Made by a program: the position numbers and the translations under genes. From Microbacterium testaceum StLB037 (GTDB taxonomy: Bacteria; Actinomycetota; Actinomycetes; Actinomycetales; Microbacteriaceae), in the NCBI RefSeq assembly GCF_000202635.1, contig NC_015125.1, positions 3,844,001-3,908,000 of the forward strand: a DNA stretch of 64,000 nucleotides, read 5' to 3'. The notes beneath the pieces were generated by a model that made no database searches, had not been told where the DNA came from, and saw nothing but the letters and a program-made list of their open reading frames with translations. Positions 57,848 through 64,000 of this stretch are shown one piece after another (the stretch's first letter is position 1; each line of letters opens with the position of its first letter).

Positions 57848-59050
57848 TCACGCCACGTGCAGCACCCGCCCGCCGCCGACGACCAGGGCCCGCTCGGGGA
57901 GGCGCACGAGGGCGTCCATCGGGTTCTCGGCATCCACGAGCACGATGTCGGCCCGCGCTCCCTCGACGAGATCGTGCACGTCGCGCCCGACCGCCCAGGC
58001 GCCGGCGCTCGTCGCGAGACGCGCGACCCGCGACAGGTCTTCGTCGCGCACGAGGCCCGCGGCCCGCGCGTACTGCCACGCGATGCCGAGGGTGTCGCCC
58101 GTTCCGTAAGGGCTCCACAGGTCGCGGATACCGTCGGTGCCGAACGCGAACCGCACGCCGGCCGCGTCGAGCTCGGCGAGCGGCAGCTGCGGGAGCCGGA
58201 GGGGCGCGACCGTGGTCATGGTGACCCCGACCTCCGCCATCGCGGCCAGCAGGTCGCGACGACGGGCGGGCTCCAGCTGGGCGACGGCGAAGCCGTGCGC
58301 GATGTTCACGCGTCCGTGCAGACCGAGCCGCGCGGCGCGGTCGACGAGCAGCTCGATCTGGAAGGCGCCGAGGTCGGCGGGGTCGTGCAGGTGGATGTCG
58401 ACACCGACGCCCGTGTCGGCGGCGAGCGCGGTGACCGCGTCGATCTGCCCGACGGGGTCGCGGTCGATGGTCGCCGGGTCGAGACCGCCGACGGCGTCCA
58501 CGCTCGGCCGGGTCGCGGCATCCCGCAGCAGCTCCAGGACGCCGGGGCGGCGCAGGATCCCGTCCTGGGGGAACGCGACGATCCGCACGTCGAGAGCGCC
58601 CTCGTAGGCTGCGGCGGCCTCCTCGACCGCCTCGATCCCCCGCAGCCCGAGCCGGGCGTCGACGTCGACGTGCGTGCGGATCGCCGTGGTCCCGTGGCGC
58701 ACCAGCTCGCGGAGGACGTGGGCGGAGCGCTCGAGCGACGGGATGCCGAGGGCCTCGCGCTCGGCCCGCTCGTGGCGGATGCGCCCCTCCGTGGTGCCCT
58801 CACCCCCGTACGACTGCCAGGGGAGACCCCACCACGACTTGTCGACGTGCGCGTGGGCGTTCACGATGCCGGGGAGGGCGAGCAGCCCGCGCCCGTCGAA
58901 CTCCCGCGCACCGATGGGCCGGTCGCCCGCGGGGGTGATGGCGGTGATGACTCCGGCATCCATCTCGATGTCGACCGGATCCCCACCCCACGGCCGCACG
59001 CGGCGCAGACAGGTGATCGGGAGCATGGCGGGCGGGGGGAGAACGCTCAT
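57848..59050 (-). CDS. Amidohydrolase-superfamily protein, cytosine deaminase-like
   Basis: 400 residues with a metal-dependent TIM barrel. Features: a beta sandwich at both ends (FDGRGLLALPGIVNAHAHVDK with the HxH pair), THVDVDARLG, VDIHLHD, NIAHGFA and FGTDGIRDLWSPYG with the catalytic Asp. This is the CodA/atzB-like deaminase group; the base or ring substrate is unknown. ATG 59050 is preferred: GATACT lies six bases upstream on the minus strand. A GTG at 59089 would add 13 residues that include the promoter. It is divergent from the sirtuin gene. Confidence 0.88.
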   Translation of the reverse strand: MSVLPPPAMLPITCLRRVRPWGGDPVDIEMDAGVITAITPAGDRPIGAREFDGRGLLALPGIVNAHAHVDKSWWGLPWQSYGGEGTTEGRIRHERAEREALGIPSLERSAHVLRELVRHGTTAIRTHVDVDARLGLRGIEAVEEAAAAYEGALDVRIVAFPQDGILRRPGVLELLRDAATRPSVDAVGGLDPATIDRDPVGQIDAVTALAADTGVGVDIHLHDPADLGAFQIELLVDRAARLGLHGRVNIAHGFAVAQLEPARRRDLLAAMAEVGVTMTTVAPLRLPQLPLAELDAAGVRFAFGTDGIRDLWSPYGTGDTLGIAWQYARAAGLVRDEDLSRVARLATSAGAWAVGRDVHDLVEGARADIVLVDAENPMDALVRLPERALVVGGGRVLHVA

Positions 59051-59056
59051 CCCCCC

Positions 59057-59062
59057 AGTATC
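59057..59062 (-). promoter_or_regulatory. Leaderless -10 box (GATACT) of the amidohydrolase
   Basis: Minus-strand GATACT, six Gs, then ATG at 59050. Confidence 0.4.
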
Positions 59063-59103
59063 GGTGCCGCGGGTGTGCGCGTCCGGCACGGGACACCCCG
59101 CCC

Positions 59104-59109
59104 TAGACT
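59104..59109 (+). promoter_or_regulatory. -10 box (TAGACT) of the sirtuin gene
   Basis: TAGACT 19 bases before the ATG at 59129, with GGAGG (59119-59123) between, so this is a short conventional leader and not leaderless. Confidence 0.5.
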
Positions 59110-59128
59110 CGATACGACGGAGGTGCGC

Positions 59129-59977
59129 ATGACCGACACGACGAAGGATGCCGATTCCCTGGCATCCATCGATCGGGCCGTCGAGGTTCTCGCGGGGCGC
59201 CGGATCGCCGTCCTGACCGGTGCCGGTGTGTCGACGGATTCAGGGATCCCGGACTACCGCGGCAAGGGCGCTCCCACGCGGACGCCGATGACGGTGCAGC
59301 AGTTCCTCTCCAGTGCCGAGGCCCGACGACGGTACTGGGTCGGCAGCCACCTCGGCTGGAAGGTCTTCGCCGCGGCGGAGCCCAACGACGGACACCGCGC
59401 GCTCGCCGACCTGGAGGCGGCGGGAGTGTCCAACGGCGTGGTCACGCAGAACGTCGACGGACTCCACGTGCGCGCGGGGAGCGGCCGCGTGGTCGAGCTG
59501 CACGGCACGATGCGTCGCATCGGGTGCCTGCACTGCGGGCAGATCTTCGATCGCCGCGACCTCGCGGAACGCATCGAGGCCGAGAACCCCTGGATCGTCG
59601 CCCCCGAGAACGTCGAGTTGGGTCCGGACGGCGACGTCGCGCCCGCCTCGGCCGACGGCTTCGTCGTCCCCGTGTGCTCGGTGTGCGGGGGCACGCTCAA
59701 ACCCGATGTCGTGTTCTTCGGCGAGTACATCCCGGTCGAGAAGTTCCGCGAGGCCGAGCAGCTGGTGCACGCGAGCGACGCCCTCGTCATCGCCGGTTCG
59801 TCTCTGGTCGTGAACTCCGGCATCCGTCTCGTGGAGCGCGCGCGCCGTCGCCGCCTGCCCGTGGTCATCATCAATCGCGGCGAGACCCGCGCCGACCGCC
59901 GCGCGGCGGTGAAGATCGACGGGGGCACGACCCCAGTGCTGCGCGCGTTCGCGGAGCGGCTCCCGGGATTGCTCTGA
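59129..59977 (+). CDS. NAD-dependent protein deacylase (sirtuin, Sir2 family)
   Basis: 282 residues. NAD-binding GAGVSTDSGIPDYRG (31-45), TQNVDGLH (107-113), catalytic H125 (ELHGTMRR) and zinc cysteines C133, C136, C183 and C186. The C-terminal NAD strand (VIAGSSLVVNSGIRLVERA, VVIINRGETRAD) is complete. It deacetylates or deacylates lysines in cytosolic proteins. Class III/U-type assignment is uncertain. TAGACT and GGAGG precede the ATG. A 28-bp repeat follows its stop. Confidence 0.93.
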   Translation: MTDTTKDADSLASIDRAVEVLAGRRIAVLTGAGVSTDSGIPDYRGKGAPTRTPMTVQQFLSSAEARRRYWVGSHLGWKVFAAAEPNDGHRALADLEAAGVSNGVVTQNVDGLHVRAGSGRVVELHGTMRRIGCLHCGQIFDRRDLAERIEAENPWIVAPENVELGPDGDVAPASADGFVVPVCSVCGGTLKPDVVFFGEYIPVEKFREAEQLVHASDALVIAGSSLVVNSGIRLVERARRRRLPVVIINRGETRADRRAAVKIDGGTTPVLRAFAERLPGLL

Positions 59978-60060
59978 CGGGCGCTCGAGTCCGCCGGTGG
60001 CGCTGCGGGCGCTCGCGTCCGCCGGTGGCGCTGCGGGCGCTCGCGCTCGCCGGTGGCGCG
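59977..60060 (+). repeat. 28-bp tandem repeat, three copies, next to the sirtuin stop
   Basis: Copies begin at 59977, 60005 and 60033. Each starts GGGCGCTCG and ends in CCGGTGGCGCTGC or close to it. It fills the 84-base gap between convergent sirtuin and PaaX genes and starts directly after the sirtuin stop. Confidence 0.82.
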
Positions 60061-60061
60061 A

Positions 60062-60898
60062 TCACTCGCCGCGCGTGTAGCCGACCGCTCCCCCCTCGAG
60101 GAATGCCCGGTGCGCGCCGCTCACGGTCATGCCGGTGAGGCGCTCGATCGCCGCCGTCGCACCGGTCCGGAGCTCGCCGTGCCGGCGGACGAAGACGGCG
60201 TGGGCGCGCGGCGCATTCCACCCCTCAGGGAGCAAGGTGGCCGGGAGGTCGGGGTCGGTGAAGGGGAATCGGCGATAGTCGTCGGTGAGGCGAACCCGCG
60301 CGATCAGGGCGGCGTCCGTCTCCTCGGTCGTGGGCGTGTCGTGCTGCGCGACGAATGCGCCGTAATGCGCGTCGAGCGCGGGGAGGTCCCACCCGCGTGC
60401 GGCGATCGAGCGATCGCGGGCGAGGTCGCCGGTGCGGCTGAGGAAGACGTCGGAGCCCACGCCGTTGGCATCCATCAGCTCACGAGCGGCAGCGGCTCGG
60501 TCACCGGGGGCGATCCAGATGGCCGGTTGGAGCTGCCCGAAACCGAGCCAGGTGAGGTGCTTGCGCACCTCGTCGCGGGCGGAGCGATCGCCCGCGCGGG
60601 TCGCGATGAGCGTCCACTCCCCGCCCCATTCGCCCGACACGTGACGGAAGATGCGCTCGCGCCCCTCGTCGAGCAGCTCCCAGGCCTTCGGCGACAGCAG
60701 ATACGTGGTGAGTCGTCCGTCGCGACGGGTCTCGAACCAGCCCTCGGCGCGCAGGCGCGACATCACCACCCGGGTGGTGGCCGGTTCGATGTCGAAGAGC
60801 TGCAGCACGTCGCTGAGACCGCGCAGCGGCACCTCGCCCGCGCCGCAGTACCGGAAGTAGTCCCCGAAGAGCGTGAACACGAGGGAGCGGGGTCGCAT
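60062..60898 (-). CDS. PaaX-family transcriptional repressor
   Basis: 278 residues. N-terminal winged helix (LFGDYFRYCGAGEVPLRGLSDVLQLFDIEPATTRVVMSRLRAEGWF), a central PaaX domain (ERIFRHVSGEWGGEWTLI) and a C-terminal PaaX-C domain (YRRFPFTDPDLPATLLPEGW). PaaX in E. coli represses phenylacetate catabolism and releases DNA on phenylacetyl-CoA; an aryl-CoA effector fits the downstream genes. The divergent gene and a palindrome over its own -10 box suggest autorepression. Confidence 0.92.
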   Translation of the reverse strand: MRPRSLVFTLFGDYFRYCGAGEVPLRGLSDVLQLFDIEPATTRVVMSRLRAEGWFETRRDGRLTTYLLSPKAWELLDEGRERIFRHVSGEWGGEWTLIATRAGDRSARDEVRKHLTWLGFGQLQPAIWIAPGDRAAAARELMDANGVGSDVFLSRTGDLARDRSIAARGWDLPALDAHYGAFVAQHDTPTTEETDAALIARVRLTDDYRRFPFTDPDLPATLLPEGWNAPRAHAVFVRRHGELRTGATAAIERLTGMTVSGAHRAFLEGGAVGYTRGE

Positions 60899-60904
60899 GC
60901 GAGA

Positions 60905-60910
60905 ACGTTA
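60905..60910 (-). promoter_or_regulatory. Leaderless -10 box (TAACGT) of paaX-like gene
   Basis: Minus-strand TAACGT, six bases (TCTCGC), then ATG at 60898. Confidence 0.5.
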
Positions 60911-60928
60911 CCCGACGCAGGTGTAACG
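60906..60928. promoter_or_regulatory. Candidate PaaX operator: CGTTAC-N11-GTAACG
   Basis: Perfect six-base arms, 11-base spacer, in the shared region between paaX-like and the flavoprotein gene. The left arm overlies the repressor's own -10. CATACT (60958-60963) is a candidate -10 for the plus-strand genes, which have GAGGAGG (60995-61001) before ATG 61007. Confidence 0.5.
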
Positions 60929-61006
60929 AAGCTATGGCGCTAAACGTGTTTGTGTTGCATACTCGTTGCGTCGTGACGGTTCGACGACTTCAGCGAGGAG
61001 GCTGAC

Positions 61007-62497
61007 ATGCGTATCGCGATCATCGGAGGCGGCCCCGGCGGGCTGCTGTTCGCCGCCCTGGCCGCGCGGAAGATCCCCGACGCCCACGTCGACCTGTTCG
61101 AACGCAACCGCGCCGACGAGGCGTTCGGCTTCGGCGTCGTGTTCTCCGACGCCACGCAGAGCGGGGTGGATGCCGCCGACTCGGCCCTGCGAGAGACCCT
61201 CGACGCGTCGGGGGTGCGGTGGGATGCCATCCGCGTCACCGCCAAGGGCGAGACGATGACGTTCGGTGGCAACGGTATGGGAGCCGTCCTGCGCAAGGAT
61301 CTCCTCGCGGCCCTTCAGCGGCGAGCGCGGGAGGCCGGAGCCCACCTGCACTTCTCCACGCCGCGCCGCGCCGACGAGCTCGGCGAGTACGACGTGATCG
61401 TCGCCGCCGACGGGGCGAACTCGCTGACCCGCGCCGCCATCGGCGACGACACGCTCGGAGTGACGTACGAGACGGCCGCCGCGAAGTTCATCTGGTTCGC
61501 CACCGACGCCCCCTTCGAGGGGCTCACCTTCCTGCACACCCTCGCCGACGGCCTGCCCGACGACGTGCCCGGTGTCTTCGCCGCGCACGCCTACCCGATC
61601 GGGGGCGGCCTGTCGACGTTCATCGTGGAGACCGACGAAGACACCTGGCGCGCGGCCGGACTCGACGGGTTCGACCACTCCACGCCCCCGGGCCCGAGCG
61701 ACGAGCACAGTCGGACCCGGCTGGAGGAGATCTTCGCCCCGCTCATCGGGAGCGCACGCCTGATCGGCAACAACTCGCGCTGGGGGAACTTCCGCACGAT
61801 CCGGGCCGCCCGCTGGCACCACGGCAACGTCGCCCTGCTCGGCGACGCCGTGCACACCGCCCACTTCTCGGTCGGCAGCGGGACGAAGATGTCGCTCGAG
61901 GACGCCATCGCCCTCGCGGACGCGCTCGCCGCGCACCCCGACGACATCGACGGGGCGTTCCGGGCATACGAGAGCGTGCGACAGCCTCTGGTGGCCCGCA
62001 TCCAGGGCGCCGCGCGACCGAGCCTGTCGTGGTGGGAGAACTTCGGAACGTACTTCCACGCGTTCGAGCCCTGGCAGTTCGGCTTCCACTTCTTCTCGCG
62101 CGCCCTCCCCGCGGCGAAGATCGCGCGGCGCGACCCCGAGGCCGTCGCGCGGGCCCTCGAACGGTGGGAGACGCTCCACGGCGCCCCGCCGCTGGAGTCC
62201 GCCGTGACCGGGCTGCTGGATCGACGCGTGGTCGGGCGCGACGCCCTCCCGCCGGTCGTCACGGTCGCGGTGGGTGAGGGCATCCGTCCCGACGACGCGG
62301 TGCGCGAGGCCCTCGCCTCGCACCGCGACGCGACAGCGGTGCTCGTCACCGGCGGGAGCGCCCTCGACCGCCAGCTCACCGCCGAGGCGGCGCGGCTGCG
62401 TCACGGCGTGGCGGCGATCCTCGACGAGCCCGATTGCGACGAGGATCGTGCCATGACCCTGGTGCTGTCGGGCCGCGCGGATGCGGTGCTGCGATGA
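61007..62497 (+). CDS. FAD monooxygenase, salicylyl-CoA 5-hydroxylase-like
   Basis: 496 residues. FAD motif IIGGGPGGLLFAALAAR at the N-terminus, GD motif LLGDAVHTAHFSVGSGTKMSLEDA, and the FGFGVVFSDATQ region typical of salicylyl-CoA 5-hydroxylase (SdgC) and the monooxygenase half of anthraniloyl-CoA monooxygenase/reductase. The FAD domain ends near residue 380. The remaining ~115 residues (VVTVAVGEGIRPDDAVREALASH ... TLVLSGRADAVLR) look like a shortened trace of the reductase barrel found in the fused enzymes. It is coupled to the AMP ligase (ATGA). Confidence 0.8.
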   Translation: MRIAIIGGGPGGLLFAALAARKIPDAHVDLFERNRADEAFGFGVVFSDATQSGVDAADSALRETLDASGVRWDAIRVTAKGETMTFGGNGMGAVLRKDLLAALQRRAREAGAHLHFSTPRRADELGEYDVIVAADGANSLTRAAIGDDTLGVTYETAAAKFIWFATDAPFEGLTFLHTLADGLPDDVPGVFAAHAYPIGGGLSTFIVETDEDTWRAAGLDGFDHSTPPGPSDEHSRTRLEEIFAPLIGSARLIGNNSRWGNFRTIRAARWHHGNVALLGDAVHTAHFSVGSGTKMSLEDAIALADALAAHPDDIDGAFRAYESVRQPLVARIQGAARPSLSWWENFGTYFHAFEPWQFGFHFFSRALPAAKIARRDPEAVARALERWETLHGAPPLESAVTGLLDRRVVGRDALPPVVTVAVGEGIRPDDAVREALASHRDATAVLVTGGSALDRQLTAEAARLRHGVAAILDEPDCDEDRAMTLVLSGRADAVLR

Positions 62498-64000
62498 AGA
62501 CACGCGAGGGGACGACGCCCTGGCCGACCGAGGTCGCCGACCGCTACCGCGCCGAAGGGCTGTGGCAGGGTCGCACGCTCGGCGACGCGTTCGCCGCGGC
62601 CGCTTCCCGGCATCCTGAACGCATCGCCCTGGTCAACGGCGACCTGTCCCTCACCTACGCCGAGGTGCACGACCGGGTCGAGGCGTGCGCCGCGCGCCTG
62701 ATCGAGCGGGGCCTCGCCCCCGACGACCGCGTGGTCGTGCAACTGCCGAACCACTGGACGTTCGTCGTGCTGACGCTGGCGTGCCTGCGGGTCGGGGTCG
62801 TGCCCGTCATGGCGCTGCCGGCCCACCGTGAGCACGAACTACGGCACTTGATCTCGGCATCCGAAGCCGTCGCCCTGGTCACTCCCGACACCCTGCGCGA
62901 CTTCGATCACCTGGCCCTCGCCCGCGCGCTGCGCGCGTCGAGCCCGACGGTGCGGGAGGTCATCGTCCTGGGTGACGTCACCGACCAGCCCGACACCGTG
63001 AGCCTCACCGCCCTGTGCGCGCCGTCCGACGATGCCACCCGCGGCCGGACGCTTCCGACTCCGGATGCCGCCGACGTCGCCGTGTTCCTCCTGTCGGGCG
63101 GCACGACGGGCCTGCCGAAACTCATCGCCCGCACGCACGACGACTACCTCTGCAACATCCTGCTGACCTCTCCGCCCGCGGCGGTCGACCGCGACACCGT
63201 GTATCTGGCGACCCTGCCGATGGGACACAACTTTCCACTCGCGTGTCCCGGCATCCTGGGCACCCTCCTCGCCGGCGGCACCGTCGTCCCTCTCGGCTCC
63301 CCCCGACCCGAACGCGCCTTCGCGGCGATCGAACGGTACGGCGTGACCCATACCGCCGCGGTGCCCGCTGTCGTCGCCTCGTGGCTCGATCACGCCGGTG
63401 CCGTCGGGTTCGATGCGCTCCGGAGCCTGCGCGTGCTGCAGGTGGGCGGGGCGCGGCTGGCCGATGAACTGGCCGAACGTGTCGTGCGCGGGCTCCCGGG
63501 AACGCTGCAGCAGGTGTTCGGCATGGCCGAGGGACTCATCAACGTCACGCGCCTCGACGACCCGGTCGAGGTCGTCGTCGGCACGCAGGGTCGGCCCGTG
63601 TCGCCCTTCGACGAGGTGCGCGTGGTCGATGAGACGACCGGCCGAGAGGTCGCTCCGGGCGAGCCCGGCGTGCTGCTGACGCGCGGTCCGTACACGCCGC
63701 GGGGGTACTACGACGCCCCCGAGGCCAACGCGCGATCCTTCACCCCCGACGGCTTCTACATCACCGGAGACATCGTGCGCCAGCGCCCCGACGGCAATCT
63801 CGTCGTCGAGGGACGCAGCAAAGACATGATCAACCGCGGGGGTGAGAACATCTCCGCCGAAGAGGTCGAGAACCTCGTGTACGGACTCGCGGCGGTGCGT
63901 CTGGCGGCCGCGGTGGCCATGCCGCACGACACCCTCGGCGAGACGGTGTGCCTGTTCGCGGTGCTGCACGACGGGCACGCTCTCGACCTCGGCTCGGTGC
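62494..64000 (+). CDS. Aryl-acid AMP ligase (salicylate/2,3-dihydroxybenzoate type), truncated by window end
   Basis: About 502 codons are visible; the family is near 540, so little is missing. N-terminus WPTEVADRYRAEGLWQGRTLG is typical of dihydroxybenzoate-AMP ligases. Adenylation motifs: A3 LLSGGTTGLPKLIARTH, A5-like FGMAEGLINVTRLDD, A7 ITGDIV, A8 VEGRSKDMINRGGENISAEE. In Streptomyces, SdgA activates salicylate this way before CoA transfer and hydroxylation by SdgC. Its neighbour is an SdgC-like enzyme, so salicylate activation for breakdown is more likely than siderophore synthesis. Confidence 0.85.
   Translation, partial: MKTREGTTPWPTEVADRYRAEGLWQGRTLGDAFAAAASRHPERIALVNGDLSLTYAEVHDRVEACAARLIERGLAPDDRVVVQLPNHWTFVVLTLACLRVGVVPVMALPAHREHELRHLISASEAVALVTPDTLRDFDHLALARALRASSPTVREVIVLGDVTDQPDTVSLTALCAPSDDATRGRTLPTPDAADVAVFLLSGGTTGLPKLIARTHDDYLCNILLTSPPAAVDRDTVYLATLPMGHNFPLACPGILGTLLAGGTVVPLGSPRPERAFAAIERYGVTHTAAVPAVVASWLDHAGAVGFDALRSLRVLQVGGARLADELAERVVRGLPGTLQQVFGMAEGLINVTRLDDPVEVVVGTQGRPVSPFDEVRVVDETTGREVAPGEPGVLLTRGPYTPRGYYDAPEANARSFTPDGFYITGDIVRQRPDGNLVVEGRSKDMINRGGENISAEEVENLVYGLAAVRLAAAVAMPHDTLGETVCLFAVLHDGHALDLGSV

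Noticed and set aside
59977..60060. CRISPR or att site at the sirtuin end
   Set aside because: Three near-identical 28-bp units without spacers, and no integrase or tRNA next to them.

Overview
The window is high-GC actinobacterial DNA (about 70% GC by eye, GTG starts common, GC-rich third positions). RbpA, HelY, PafBC, an HGxxPAAW protein and an ANTAR regulator confirm Actinomycetota. The gene order hisG-hisF-hisI-trp-lgt-gltBD-pyk and the repeat and codon style fit Microbacteriaceae, most likely Microbacterium; the genus is an inference.

Region 1 (1-15.2 kb, all +) is a biosynthetic supra-operon. It holds hisG (cut by the edge), hisF, hisI, a tryptophan-locus membrane protein, an HGxxPAAW protein, trpC, trpB, trpA, lgt, gltB, gltD and pyk, then tRNA-Leu(CAA) and a PdtaR-like antiterminator. 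Many stop and start codons overlap. trpE, often found after hisI in relatives, is not here. Region 2 (15.2-25.6 kb) holds a 64-bp tandem repeat array, a PaaI-type thioesterase, polA, a minisatellite, a DUF885 peptidase-like protein, an LLM flavin monooxygenase coupled to an MFS transporter, an SGNH hydrolase, a lipoprotein and an SDR. Region 3 (25.6-37.6 kb) holds a membrane-anchored transglutaminase-like protein, a Ser/Thr kinase, a lipoprotein, an AEC carrier behind a 14-codon leader ORF, HdeD, an S9 peptidase, an SDR, GDPD, RbpA and Lnt.

Region 4 (37.6-46 kb, all -) is the chromosomal neighbourhood that in many actinobacteria carries the Pup-proteasome genes: HAD, trmI, FKBP lipoprotein, pafB, pafC, tatA, tatC, helY. 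No pup, prcBA, dop, pafA or arc lies between trmI and pafB. A PAC2-family protein diverges from its head. Region 5 (46-60 kb) has palindromic repeats with covarying arms, uppP with an M20 peptidase, tRNA-Leu(GAG), a 2OG-Fe(II) oxygenase, a ferritin-CCC1 protein, a helicase with a long SPGP-type repeat tract, a second SGNH hydrolase, a DUF3806-like protein, a TrmH-type methyltransferase, an amidohydrolase and a sirtuin. Region 6 (60-64 kb) is a catabolic cassette: a PaaX-type repressor divergent from a salicylyl-CoA 5-hydroxylase-like flavoprotein and an aryl-AMP ligase cut by the window edge. It suggests salicylate or related aryl acid breakdown through CoA thioesters.

Two genome-scale patterns stand out. 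First, at least fifteen genes have a TANNNT-like -10 box only 6-7 bases before the start codon, which predicts leaderless mRNAs. Second, the heptamer GGATGCC/GGCATCC is strongly over-represented (about 100 copies by eye), mostly in fixed codon phases and also as inverted pairs inside terminators. That resembles an uptake, chi-like or other DNA-level signal.
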